A stretch of DNA of 64,000 bases, from the NCBI RefSeq assembly GCF_900476395.1, contig NZ_UIHB01000005.1:310001-374000 (forward strand), read 5' to 3'. Source of the stretch: Xanthomonas euroxanthea. GTDB lineage: Bacteria; Pseudomonadota; Gammaproteobacteria; Xanthomonadales; Xanthomonadaceae. The notes under the pieces are model-generated. The model was not told the origin of the DNA. It saw only the letters and a list, made by a program, of their open reading frames with translations, and searched no databases. The position numbers and the translations under genes are program-made. Below are positions 44,942-54,300 of this stretch, one piece after another (position 1 is the first letter of the stretch; every line of letters starts with the position of its first letter).

Positions 44942-46030
44942 GTGAAGAACGTTTTTCTCGCATCGTTTGCAGCAGGTACGTTGGCCGTTGTTGGCGTGCT
45001 CGGTTCGGCGCAGGCACAGTCCGTGCGCGGACCGGTCCCGTTGACCATTGAACTGGCACCGGTCGCCGATCAGGCCGGGCGACACCAGGGCAAGATCGCA
45101 GTGACCGTCACCAATAACGGCAGCCAGATCGCCCGCGTACCGACCTACCAGCTGCCGCTGCAATCGCTGGACAACGGCATCCTGGAAGTGAGCCGCGATG
45201 GCGCGCCGGTGACCTATACCGGACGCCTGGTCAAGCGCGGCCTGCCCAAGGCGGCCGACTTCACCATCCTCAAGCCGGGCCAGACCGTGCAGGGCGTGGT
45301 CGACCTGGCTGCCGCCTACGACCTGTCCACCAGCGGCAACTACACCATCCGGGTCAGCTCGCCGCTGCAGTACGCCTCGCTGGCCGATGGCAGCCTGCTG
45401 AAGACCGCCGATGGCAAGCCCGCGGTGGCCGGCAGCGCGCCATTGACGGTGTGGCTGGACGGCGTCAACCGCGGCGTGCAGCGCCGGATGGCGATCGGTC
45501 CCACCGCCGTGGTCAACGGCGTCAATTACCTGAACTGCAGCACCACCCGCACCAGCCAGGCCGGCAGCGCGGTCACGGCGGCCCGCGCCTACTCGCAGAA
45601 CGCGCGCAGCTACCTCAATGCCGGCAGCACCGGCGCGCGCTACACCACCTGGTTCGGCGCCTACAACGCCTCGCGCTACAGCCGGGTTAGCTCGAACTTC
45701 GTCAACATCGACAACGCGCTGGACCAGAACAACGGCCAGATCACCATCAACTGCGATTGCACCGACAGCGCCTACGCGTACGTCTACGCCAATGCGCCGT
45801 ACGAGATCTACGTCTGCAACGCGTTTTGGAGCGCGCCGACCCAGGGCACCGACTCCAAGGCCGGTACGCTGGTGCACGAGATGAGCCACTTCACCGCGGT
45901 GGCCGGCACCCAGGACCGCGTGTATGGCCAGTCTGGTGCGCGCAACCTGGCGATCAGCAACCCGGCCCAGGCGATCACCAATGCCGACAGCCACGAGTAC
46001 TTCGCCGAGAACACCCCGGCGCAGAACTGA
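44942..46030 (+). CDS. Secreted M35-type (aspzincin) metallopeptidase
   Basis: A 362-residue protein starting at GTG 44942 with GGAGAG upstream. The signal peptide ends near AQAQ. The N-terminal ~170 residues form an immunoglobulin-like/pro-domain region (VTVTNNGSQIARVPTYQLPLQS). The C-terminal domain carries the aspzincin motif: HEMSH with His312, Glu313 and His316, and the third zinc ligand Asp325 in AGTQDRVYG, as in peptidyl-Lys metalloendopeptidase of fungi. The final YFAENTPAQN with NADSHEYFAEN also fits M35. It is probably a secreted protease; cleavage specificity at lysine is inferred from the family. A hairpin follows. Confidence 0.85.
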   Translation: MKNVFLASFAAGTLAVVGVLGSAQAQSVRGPVPLTIELAPVADQAGRHQGKIAVTVTNNGSQIARVPTYQLPLQSLDNGILEVSRDGAPVTYTGRLVKRGLPKAADFTILKPGQTVQGVVDLAAAYDLSTSGNYTIRVSSPLQYASLADGSLLKTADGKPAVAGSAPLTVWLDGVNRGVQRRMAIGPTAVVNGVNYLNCSTTRTSQAGSAVTAARAYSQNARSYLNAGSTGARYTTWFGAYNASRYSRVSSNFVNIDNALDQNNGQITINCDCTDSAYAYVYANAPYEIYVCNAFWSAPTQGTDSKAGTLVHEMSHFTAVAGTQDRVYGQSGARNLAISNPAQAITNADSHEYFAENTPAQN

Positions 46031-46052
46031 TCGCGGCATCGCCTGAAACGAC

Positions 46053-46080
46053 ACAGGCCCGGCATCGCTGCCGGGCCTGT
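46053..46080. terminator. Hairpin between M35 protease and DUF4870 genes
   Basis: ACAGGCCCGGCA and TGCCGGGCCTGT around TCGC, a perfect 12-base stem, lying between convergent stops. No T-run follows, so it may act in both directions as a weak terminator or RNA stabiliser. Confidence 0.55.
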
Positions 46081-46100
46081 GGCATTGCCATTGCGCCGGA

Positions 46101-46490
46101 TTACTTGATCAGGCGCAGCGTGAACGGATAACGGTAATGCTCGCCGTTGTTGGCCTTGACCGCGGCCAGGATGCAGAACACCAGATTGGCGATCCACACC
46201 AGCGTCGGCACGAAGAACAGGATGCCGAACGACACGATGGTCAGGATCACCGCAGCCACATAGGCAATGATCACGGTGATCTGGAAATTCAATGCTTCCT
46301 TGGCCTGGTCAGTGGCGAACGGCTTGGACGGGCTGGCGTCCTTGCTGACCAGCCAGATCACCAGCGCGCCGATGAAGGACGTCAGGATGCCGAGCAGATG
46401 CGCGGCCAGTGCCAGGGTGCGCTCCTCCGACGGCGTGCTGCTGCCGATCGGCGGCGGCGGCGGTGCGGCGTGTGACTCGAATTCGCTCAT
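46101..46490 (-). CDS. DUF4870-family small membrane protein
   Basis: A 129-residue protein with a Pro-rich cytoplasmic N-terminus (SHAAPPPPPIGS) and three hydrophobic segments (LAAHLLGILTSFIGALVIWLVSK, ITVIIAYVAAVILTIVSFGILFFV, LVWIANLVFCILAAVKANNGEHYRYPF). LSKD...PFATDQAKEALNFQI is the family signature. Two ATGs are adjacent; the second (46490) has the better spacing from GGGGAG and was chosen over 46493. Function unknown. It converges with the M35 protease gene. Confidence 0.88.
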   Translation of the reverse strand: MSEFESHAAPPPPPIGSSTPSEERTLALAAHLLGILTSFIGALVIWLVSKDASPSKPFATDQAKEALNFQITVIIAYVAAVILTIVSFGILFFVPTLVWIANLVFCILAAVKANNGEHYRYPFTLRLIK

Positions 46491-46655
46491 CATGTCTCCC
46501 CATGCATGGTTGTGGTGCGGCGGACTATAGCAACGATTCAGCCAGCCACCAGTGCGGGAAGACATGGTCTCGGCGGCGCATGCCGGCTGCCGCCAAGCAC
46601 GGCGGCAAAACGTGCGCGCGCCGGGTGAGGGGCGCAGCAGCCTGGTCAGCCGCGC

Positions 46656-48023
46656 TTAGCTGTCGCCTGCCACCGTCATGCGGTTGAGCAACACCGAACC
46701 GATCTTGACGTGCGAGCGCGGATCGACGTCGTTGCCGACCGCTTCGATGCCGGCGAACATCTCGCGCAGATTACCGGCGATGGTCAGCCCGTCGACGGGA
46801 TAGGCGATCGCGCCGTTCTCGATCCAGAAGCCACCGGCGCCGCGCGAATAGTCGCCGGTCACCGGGTTGACGCCATTGCCCATCAGCTCGGTGACCAGCA
46901 GGCCGCGCGACATGCCGGCGATCATCGACGCCAGATCGCCGGCATTGGCGGTGACCTGCAGGTTGTGCACGCCGCCGGCGTTGGCGGTGGTCTGCAGGCC
47001 CAGCTTGCGCGCCGAGTAGCTGCCCAGCACATAGCGCTGCAGCACGCCTTCGCTGATCAATGCCGAACGCCGCGTCGCCACGCCTTCGCCGTCGAAGGCG
47101 GCCGAGCGCAGGCCGCGCCGCAGGTGCGGCAGCTCTTCGATATTGAACCAGTCCGGGAACAGCTTGCTGCCGACACTGTCGAGCAGGAAGCTGGCGCGGC
47201 GATACAGCGCGCCGCCGGAGACCGCGCCGAGCAGATGCCCGACCAGCGAGCGCGCCACTTCCGGCGCAAACAGCACCGGCAGCTGGCCGGTCGGCAGCGA
47301 GCGTGGCTGTAGCCGCGCCAGGGTGCGTTCGGCCGCGTGGCGGCCGATCGCTTCCGGCGCCTCCAGGTCTTCGCGCGCCAGCGCGCTGCTGTACCAGCCA
47401 TCGCGCTGCATGCCGTCGCCCTGGCCGGCGATCAAGGCGCAGCTGATCGAATGATGGGTGCCGCGCTCGCGGCCGATGAAGCCATGCGAGTTGGCGTAGA
47501 CCGACAAGCTCAGCCCGGTGCTGGCCGAGGCGCCATCGGAGTTGCTGATCCGCGCGTCGGCATCACGCCCGGCGCTCTCGCAGGCCAGCGCCAGGTCCAC
47601 CGCGGTGTCGGCGTCCAGCGCCCAGGGATGCCAGCTGTCCAGCTCGGGGAAGTCGCGCGCCATCAGCTCCGGGTCGGCTAGGCCGGCGGCGACATCGTCT
47701 TCGGTGTAGCGGGCGATCGCGCAGGCCTGGGCGACGGTCGATTCCAGGCTGGAATCCTGCAGATCGGCAGTGCTGGCGCTGCCCTTGCGCTTGCCGAAGT
47801 ACACGGTGACCGCGATGCCGCGGTCGCGGGTGGATTCCACCGTCTCCACATCGCCCAGGCGCACATTGACGTCCAGGCCGCGCTCTTCGCTGCAGCTCAC
47901 TTCGGCCTGGGTGGCGCCGGCCGCACGCGCGCGCTCAAGCAGGCGCTGGGCGATGTCGGTGAGCGCGTCCAGGCGCTGCAGGCTGTCGTCGTGGACAGGT
48001 GTTTCGGAGGAGAGTGCGTTCAA
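46656..48023 (-). CDS. pmbA: Metalloprotease subunit PmbA/TldE
   Basis: A 455-residue protein of the TldD/PmbA family. With TldD it forms a heterodimeric protease that matures microcin B17-type peptides in E. coli and degrades CcdA. PmbA lacks the HExxxH zinc motif of TldD, and none is seen here, as expected. Family segments include NVRLGDVETVESTRDRGIAVTVYFGKRKGSAST and ELMGNGVNPVTGDYSRGAGGFWIENG. It starts at TTG 48023 with AGGAT about seven bases upstream, since no ATG or GTG lies nearby in frame. Divergent from yjgA (118 bases); tldD lies beyond it. Confidence 0.94.
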   Translation of the reverse strand: MNALSSETPVHDDSLQRLDALTDIAQRLLERARAAGATQAEVSCSEERGLDVNVRLGDVETVESTRDRGIAVTVYFGKRKGSASTADLQDSSLESTVAQACAIARYTEDDVAAGLADPELMARDFPELDSWHPWALDADTAVDLALACESAGRDADARISNSDGASASTGLSLSVYANSHGFIGRERGTHHSISCALIAGQGDGMQRDGWYSSALAREDLEAPEAIGRHAAERTLARLQPRSLPTGQLPVLFAPEVARSLVGHLLGAVSGGALYRRASFLLDSVGSKLFPDWFNIEELPHLRRGLRSAAFDGEGVATRRSALISEGVLQRYVLGSYSARKLGLQTTANAGGVHNLQVTANAGDLASMIAGMSRGLLVTELMGNGVNPVTGDYSRGAGGFWIENGAIAYPVDGLTIAGNLREMFAGIEAVGNDVDPRSHVKIGSVLLNRMTVAGDS

Positions 48024-48141
48024 TGCTTTATCCTAGTCTCATGGTGCGAGTGACCTGATTGCGGGTCCTTCCGCAAGAGCCCGGCGATCCATGGCCGGGC
48101 TTGTCTAATGATGAATAACTTCTTGTTCTGGATGGATTGCA

Positions 48142-48723
48142 ATGCGCGGACGCGATGAAGAAACCGGTGAATTTCGCGGCGCCAGCCGTAGCCAGCAGCG
48201 GCGCGAGGCGCTGGAAATTTTCGACCTGGGCGAAAAGCTGGTGGCACTGACCCCGGCGCAGCTGGCCAAGTTGCCGGTTCCCGAATCGCTGATCCCGCAT
48301 ATCGAAGAGAGCAAGCGCATCACCTCGCATATCGCGCACAAGCGGCAGCTGGCGTTTCTGGCCAAGCACATGCGCCGCGAGGACGACGAAACGCTGGCCG
48401 CGATCCGCGATGCGCTGGATGCCAACAGCGACACGGCGCGCCGCGAAGTGGCCGCGATCCACCGCGTCGAGCGCTGGCGCGAACGCCTGCTCGCCGAAGG
48501 CGACGTGGCGCTGGCCGAACTGCTGGAAGCCTACCCGGCGGCCGACCGCCAGCAACTGCGTCAACTGGTGCGCAACGCCATCCACGAGCGCGCCAAGAAC
48601 AAGCCGCCGCGTGCCTACCGCGAGCTGTTCCAGGTATTGCGCGAGTTGTCTCAGGCGCAGGGATTGGAGAGTGGGGATTCGGGATTGGAAGACAGCGAAC
48701 CGGCGGCGGAAAGCGACGAATGA
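48142..48723 (+). CDS. darP: Ribosome-associated protein YjgA/DarP
   Basis: A 193-residue UPF0307/DUF615 protein. [24 protein letters not shown] and [38 protein letters not shown] are the family signatures; the E. coli homologue (YjgA/DarP) binds the 50S subunit and aids late assembly. The last ~20 codons (48661-48720) encode a [20 protein letters not shown] tail in which bases 48661-48690 belong to the dispersed heptad repeat, so the tail is an extension rather than a conserved part. The pair with divergent pmbA is found in E. coli as well. Confidence 0.92.
   Translation: MRGRDEETGEFRGASRSQQRREALEIFDLGEKLVALTPAQLAKLPVPESLIPHIEESKRITSHIAHKRQLAFLAKHMRREDDETLAAIRDALDANSDTARREVAAIHRVERWRERLLAEGDVALAELLEAYPAADRQQLRQLVRNAIHERAKNKPPRAYRELFQVLRELSQAQGLESGDSGLEDSEPAAESDE
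48661..48690. repeat. Heptad-type repeat inside the darP coding tail
   Basis: GGATTGGAGAGTGGGGATTC followed by GGGATTGGAA, the same GGGATTG/GGGAATC unit seen in non-coding arrays, here read in frame as [10 protein letters not shown]. This repeat unit has been recruited into the coding end of the gene. Confidence 0.75.
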
Positions 48724-48770
48724 GGGCCCGACCGGTCCATTCACCCCCGCAACGGCCATCCCGGCCGTTG

Positions 48771-48889
48771 CCAATCCCGAATCCCGGCTCCCGAATCCCC
48801 GCACACACAGCCAATCACCCAAGCGGAACCCACCACACCCCGCAGTCCCCGCTGTTGCGAATCCCGAATCCCGATTCCCAAATCCCCGC
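48771..48889. repeat. Two heptad arrays between convergent darP and tldD
   Basis: Arrays of the reverse unit (CCAATCCCGAATCCCGGCTC at 48771-48800 and CGAATCCCGAATCCCGATTC at 48858-48889) on the plus strand, i.e. GGGAATC-type on the minus strand. Between them is CACAGCCAATCACCCAAGCGG. The opposed array within darP and these arrays could fold together into a long imperfect hairpin in the darP transcript. The tldD stop follows directly. Confidence 0.75.
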
Positions 48890-48892
48890 ATC

Positions 48893-50338
48893 TCAGGCCT
48901 GCGTTCCGCCAACGGTGATGCCGTCGATCAATAGCGACGGCTGGCCGACGCCGACCGGCACGCTCTGCCCGTCCTTGCCGCACACGCCCACGCCTTCGTC
49001 CAGCGCCAGGTCATTGCCGATCATGCGCACCTTCTGCATGGTCTCCGGGCCGTTGCCGATCAGCGTGGCGCCCTTCACCGGCGCGATGACCTTGCCGTCT
49101 TCGATCAGGTAGGCCTCGGTGGCCGAGAACACGTACTTGCCGCTGGTGATGTCGACCTGGCCGCCACCGAAGTTGACCGCGTAGATGCCCTTTTTCACCG
49201 AGCGGATCATCTCCTGCGGATCGTGCTCGCCGGCGCGCATGTAGGTGTTGGTCATGCGTGGCATGGTCAGGTGCGCGAACGATTCGCGACGGCCGTTGCC
49301 GGTCGGCGCCACGCCCATCAGGCGCGCGTTGTGGGTGTCCTGCATGTAGCCGACCAGCACGCCGTCCTCGATCAGCGTGGTGCACTGGGTGGACGTACCT
49401 TCGTCGTCGATATTGAGCGAGCCGCGCCGGCCGTCCAGGGTGCCGTCATCGACGATGGTCACGCCCGGCGAAGCCACGCGCTCGCCGATGCGGCCGGCGT
49501 AGACGCTGGTGCCCTTGCGATTGAAGTCGCCTTCCAGGCCATGCCCCACCGCCTCGTGCAGCAGCACGCCGGGCCAGCCCGGGCCGAGTACCACCGGCAT
49601 CACGCCGGCCGGCGCGGGAATCGCCTCCAGATTGACCAGCGCCTGACGCAGCGCTTCGCGGGCGAAGCCTTCCGGGCGGCCGTCGGCGAACAGGTCGGCA
49701 TAGCCGTAACGGCCGCCGCCGCCGGAGTAGCCGGACTCGCGGCGTCCGTTGTGCTCGACGATCACCTGCACGTTCAAGCGCACCAGCGGGCGCACGTCGG
49801 CGGCCAGCACGCCGTCGCTGCGCGCGATCAGCACCGTGTCCACACCGCCGGACAGGCTCACCATCACCTGCTTGACGCGCGGGTCGGCCGCGCGCACGTA
49901 TTGGTCGATACGCCGCAACAACTCGACCTTGGTCGCGCTGTCCATGTCGTCGATCGGGTCAGTGGCCGGGTACAGCGCGCGGCCATTGCCACGCACCAGT
50001 GAACGGGTGGATTGCGCACCCCCCTCGCGCGAGATCGCGCGTGCCGATTGCGCCGCCTCCAGCAGGGCGTCGCGCTGGATATCGTCGGAATAGGCGAAGC
50101 CGGTCTTCTCCCCGGCAATCGCGCGCACGCCCACGCCTTGTTCGATGGAATGCGCACCGTCCTTGACGATGCCGTCCTCCACGCTCCAGCTCTCGCGTCG
50201 CGAATGCTGGAAGTACAGGTCGCCGAAGTCGATGCCCGGGCCCAGCAGGGCGCCGAAGGTGCGGTCGAGATGGCCGGTGTCCAGGCCGGAAGGAAGCAGC
50301 AGCCGGGTTTCGGCCAGAGTGAGAGCGTTATCGGTCAT
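48893..50338 (-). CDS. tldD: Metalloprotease subunit TldD
   Basis: A 481-residue protease subunit. The zinc/active-site motif is HEAVGH (His261, Glu262, His266) in [23 protein letters not shown], the defining TldD motif. The N-terminal [30 protein letters not shown] and C-terminal [19 protein letters not shown] are family-typical. Together with PmbA it forms the TldDE complex. It starts at ATG 50338 and is divergent from a DUF6065-like gene. Cluster order tldD-yhdP-rng-maf on this strand matches E. coli. Confidence 0.96.
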   Translation of the reverse strand: MTDNALTLAETRLLLPSGLDTGHLDRTFGALLGPGIDFGDLYFQHSRRESWSVEDGIVKDGAHSIEQGVGVRAIAGEKTGFAYSDDIQRDALLEAAQSARAISREGGAQSTRSLVRGNGRALYPATDPIDDMDSATKVELLRRIDQYVRAADPRVKQVMVSLSGGVDTVLIARSDGVLAADVRPLVRLNVQVIVEHNGRRESGYSGGGGRYGYADLFADGRPEGFAREALRQALVNLEAIPAPAGVMPVVLGPGWPGVLLHEAVGHGLEGDFNRKGTSVYAGRIGERVASPGVTIVDDGTLDGRRGSLNIDDEGTSTQCTTLIEDGVLVGYMQDTHNARLMGVAPTGNGRRESFAHLTMPRMTNTYMRAGEHDPQEMIRSVKKGIYAVNFGGGQVDITSGKYVFSATEAYLIEDGKVIAPVKGATLIGNGPETMQKVRMIGNDLALDEGVGVCGKDGQSVPVGVGQPSLLIDGITVGGTQA

Positions 50339-50437
50339 GCAGTCAGGATGGGGCCCGCGCGCCAGGGAGACAAGTCGTCCGGCTGAACATGCCGCGCGGC
50401 TATCATCGCGGGCCCATCGCTAAGCCGACGCCCGCGC

Positions 50438-51193
50438 ATGAAGCTCATTGCCCACGTCCTGGATGGCCATACGCTGGACATCCGCCCCGCCCCGCACGAG
50501 CGCGACTGGATGGACGCCACCGACCAGCGCTATGCCTACCGCTGCCTGCCGCTGGCGATCGCCAATGCGCATGGCTGGGAGCTGCTGTGCCAGGCCGGGT
50601 TCGAGGCCAGCTGGGACGGCCGCGATGGCCTGGACGCGATCCGGATCAGTGCCGACGCAGGCGCCGCGGCACCGGCGGTCAGCCACTTCGGCTACGGCGT
50701 GCTGACCTTCCACGTGCCCTGCCTGTTTCGTACCGATACCGGCATGGATCTGTTCGTCACCGGGCCGTTGAACCGGCCCAAGGACGGCATCGGCGCCCTG
50801 AGCGGGCTGGTCGAAACCTACTGGAGCCCGTACACCTTCACCATGAACTGGAAGTTCACCCGGCCCGGGCAGGTGCGCTTTGCGGCCGGCGAGCCGTTCT
50901 GCCATCTGTTCCCGCTGCCGCGCCAGCTGATCGAGCAGGTGCAGCCACAGTGGAAGCCCCTGTCCGAGGCGCCGCAACTGGCGCAGCAGCATGCCGACTG
51001 GACTCAGAGCCGCACGCAGTTTCTGCAGGAACTGCCGGATGCGCAGTCGGCCGCCGCGCGCGAGAAATGGCAACGCGGCTATTTCCGTGGCGTCGCCGGT
51101 GCCGATCAGGCGCCGGTGCAGGGCCACCGTTCGCGCCTGCGTCTGCCGATGTTCGTACGCGCCGACAGCGACGGCGACAGTCCGCTCGACTGA
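50438..51193 (+). CDS. Hypothetical cytoplasmic protein (DUF6065-like)
   Basis: A 251-residue protein with no signal peptide or membrane helix. I see a resemblance to the DUF6065 family in PRYAYRCLPLAIANAHGWELLC-type text (here YAYRCLPLAIANAHGWELLC), LFRTDTGMDLFVTGPLNRPKDGIGALSGLVETYWSPYTFTMNWKFTRPG and FPLPRQLIEQVQP, but this identification is from memory of the pattern and not certain. No enzyme active site is apparent. ATG 50438 is the only good start. It diverges from tldD with 99 bases between them. Confidence 0.6.
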   Translation: MKLIAHVLDGHTLDIRPAPHERDWMDATDQRYAYRCLPLAIANAHGWELLCQAGFEASWDGRDGLDAIRISADAGAAAPAVSHFGYGVLTFHVPCLFRTDTGMDLFVTGPLNRPKDGIGALSGLVETYWSPYTFTMNWKFTRPGQVRFAAGEPFCHLFPLPRQLIEQVQPQWKPLSEAPQLAQQHADWTQSRTQFLQELPDAQSAAAREKWQRGYFRGVAGADQAPVQGHRSRLRLPMFVRADSDGDSPLD

Positions 51194-51323
51194 GTGCATC
51201 GCTGCGTCGGCGCGCGGGACGTGCCCGCTGGCGCGCGTGCTGCGTTCGATCCACTTGCGGCAAGGCCTGAGCGCTCGCGACGACCGGCACCGACACTCGC
51301 CAGCGCGCCCGCATTCGGACGCG

Positions 51324-54300
51324 TCAGCGGGGCGACCGACCGGGCGTGCCTGGTGTCGCCGTTGGCGCGCCCGTTGCAGGCGGCTTGCCGGGCGCACGCT
51401 CGCGCACGTCGCGTTCCACCACGTCCACCTGTGGATCCTTCCACGGCCCGGTGACGTGATAGGTCTTGGCGCCGATCGCGCCCAGCGGTTTGCCGAGCAC
51501 CGCATTGGCAGCCGCGCCCACCGCCGCACCGACCGGGCCACCGGCCACCGCGCCCACCACGGTGAGCAGGTTGCCGGCCTTGGGGTTCACGTCCACGGTC
51601 TGGTCGAAGGTCTGCGCGCGCAGGTCGGTCTGCCCACGGATGGCGATGTCGGCGGCCGGGCCTTCAATGCGGATCGCATCGGTGCGCGCAAAGCCTTCGC
51701 CGAAGCGCACCTGGCCTTCCAGCTTGTTGAAGGCCAGCCCTTTGGAGAAGAAATCGCGGAAGTCGAACATCAGCCGGCGCGGCAGCTGCGCCACGCTGAG
51801 CAGGCCGAGCACGCGGCCGGCGCCGGGCTCCACTTCCAGCAGCTGGCCGTTGCGCACCTCGATCTTGAGATTGCCATCCAGCGAACCGAGCGCAAACCCG
51901 GTCGGCGAGCCTTGCCAGCCGGCGTTGAGTTCCAGCTGGCCTTCGCCGCCGCGCAGCTGGCCGCCCAGGGTGAGGTTCTGCAGCAGGTTGCCGAGATTGC
52001 GGCTGTCCACCCGCGCCGACAGCCGGGTGCTGGCGGAATCGCCCTTGCCGCGCCAGGCGCCGGTCAGGCCGATGTTCTGGTCGTTGGAGCGCAGTTGCAG
52101 CTGGTCCACCTGCATGCCGTCGGTCAGCCGGCTGCTGCGCAGGGTGGCCGCGCCCAGGGTCATCTTGCCGACCTGCAGGTCGTCGATATCCAGCGAAAGG
52201 GGCGGGATCGAGACCGGGTCGAACTCGGCCACCGCACGGCGGGCCGGCTCCGGCAACGCACCGGCCAGCGGGTCGCCCGGCTCGGGCACGGCCGGTTCGG
52301 GCGGTGCGGCCACCGGCTGCCAGTGCACCGTGCTCAGCTTGCCTTGCACGGCGGCGCCATCGGCATTGGGCACGCTGAGCTGGCCGGCCAACGACGGGCC
52401 GTCCAGGGTCACCGCCACCGCATCGCGGGTCGGCCGCAGGCGCAGGCGCGTCTGCGGAAACACGCCGCCGATCATCAGCAACCTGTCGGCCTGCACATCC
52501 ACCTGCTGCAGCGGCACCGCGTCCGTCTTCGGCGTTGCCGGCTGGCCCGGCAGCGGCGGCGTGTCCGGCGCGCTGCTGCCGCGCGCCAGGCTGATCCAGT
52601 CGATCGCATCCAGCGAGGCGGTACGGCCGGTGACCACCAGGCCGTTGGCCGGCGGACGCTCGCTGACCGTGTCGGTGCCCATCACCACGCGCACGCCGGT
52701 CTGGTTGCCCTGGCTGCTGGCCTTGAGCGCGACCAGCTTGCCGAAGGCCACGTCGATGTCGCCGTCGCCCACCGGCAAGGCCACCTTGACCTGCGTATCC
52801 AGCGGCTGCGTGGCCGCCTTGTCCAGCGGCGCAGGCAGATCCAGGGTGGTGCCGACCAGCTCCGAGCGCAGCGTCAGCAGCGCCTGCGGGTCCGCTTGCC
52901 CGGGGGTCGGCAGCGGTACGTCCACGCCCACCTGCCAGGGTGCGCTGCCATGCACGTAGGGACGCAGCCATTCCATCTGCGGCGCGCGATCAAACAGTTC
53001 CTTGGCGTCCAGGGTGGCGCCGAAGCGCGCCTCGAATGCCTGCGCGGGATCCTGCACGAAGCCACCGGCGCGCAGGGACAACTCGCCGCTGCGGCCCTGG
53101 TGCTGCACGCTCAAGCGCTCGGCGGCAAAGCCGGTGTCGCGGTACTCGGCATGCCCGCTGACCTGGTCGAAGGCCAGGTTCCAGCGCGCATCGGCCAGCT
53201 TGGCGCCCTGCAGCGCGACCGTGCCCTGCAGGTGGCCGCCGGTGCCATGGGTGCGCAGGGGACGCAGCAAATCGAAGCTCACCGCGGCCGGGCCGGACAC
53301 CGCCAGATTGCGCAAGGTGTCACCGTAGCGCTGCTCCAGCGGGCTCTTGCGCAGCATGCCCAACAGCTGCGCGGCGTCGGCCTGGGTGGAGGCGCGCACG
53401 TAGAGTTCGGACGTGGCGAAGCTGGGAATGCCGGCCTCCAGGCGCGCGATCGGCGCACCGGCCAGCGCGCCCCTGCCCTGCAGGGAAAAGCCGTTGCCGA
53501 GGAAGCGCAGGTCGGCCTGCACCTGCTCCATCGCCGGCCAGTCCGGATTGAACGGGATCACGCCATCGCGGATCTGGCCGAACGCCTCGAAACGGCCATC
53601 GTTGTTGTCGAACGGCCAGTCGTCCAGATCGCCGCTGACCAGGCCCGTGCCGCCGGTGATCACGCCACCGGCCACCGCCGTGTCCAGCCAGTCAATGGCC
53701 GCCTTGCTCATCTTGGAGCGGATCCAGAACTTGCGCGCCACCGGCAGGGCGACATCGTCCAGTTGCGTGGCCAGCTGGATGCGCGGGCGGCTGCCATCGT
53801 TCTGGAACCACAGCCCGCCGCGCACGTTGGCGCCGTAGTCCCTGGCCTGTACGCGCAACGCCGGCGTGGCAACCTGCCAGCCGGCACCGTCGCGCCAGCC
53901 CACGATGCTGCCGGCCAGCTGCAGCTCGTGCACCACCCCGAAACCGGCCGGCCAGTCGAAGCGCAGCGTGGCATCGGGGGCGGGATCGAGCGCAATCGCC
54001 TGCGCGTCGCCATCGATCCTGCCACGCAGGCCGCTGATGCCCGGCGCGCTGCCCACCGGCAGGAAGCCCAGCTCCTCGATCCGGCCCTGCGCCCGCACCG
54101 CGCCGCCCTGCTCGCCTGCAATCTGCAGGTCGGCCAGGCGCAACTGTGGTCGGGACAGGCTCAGCCAGCGCCGCAAGCCAGGCGACAGTTGCTCGCTCAG
54201 TGCCGCCGCCGCGATCAGGCCGGAAACATCGAGCTGTTTGCCCACCACTGCATAACGCCGCCCGCCGGCAACGCTCAACCCGTCCAGCCGCTGCGGCCTG

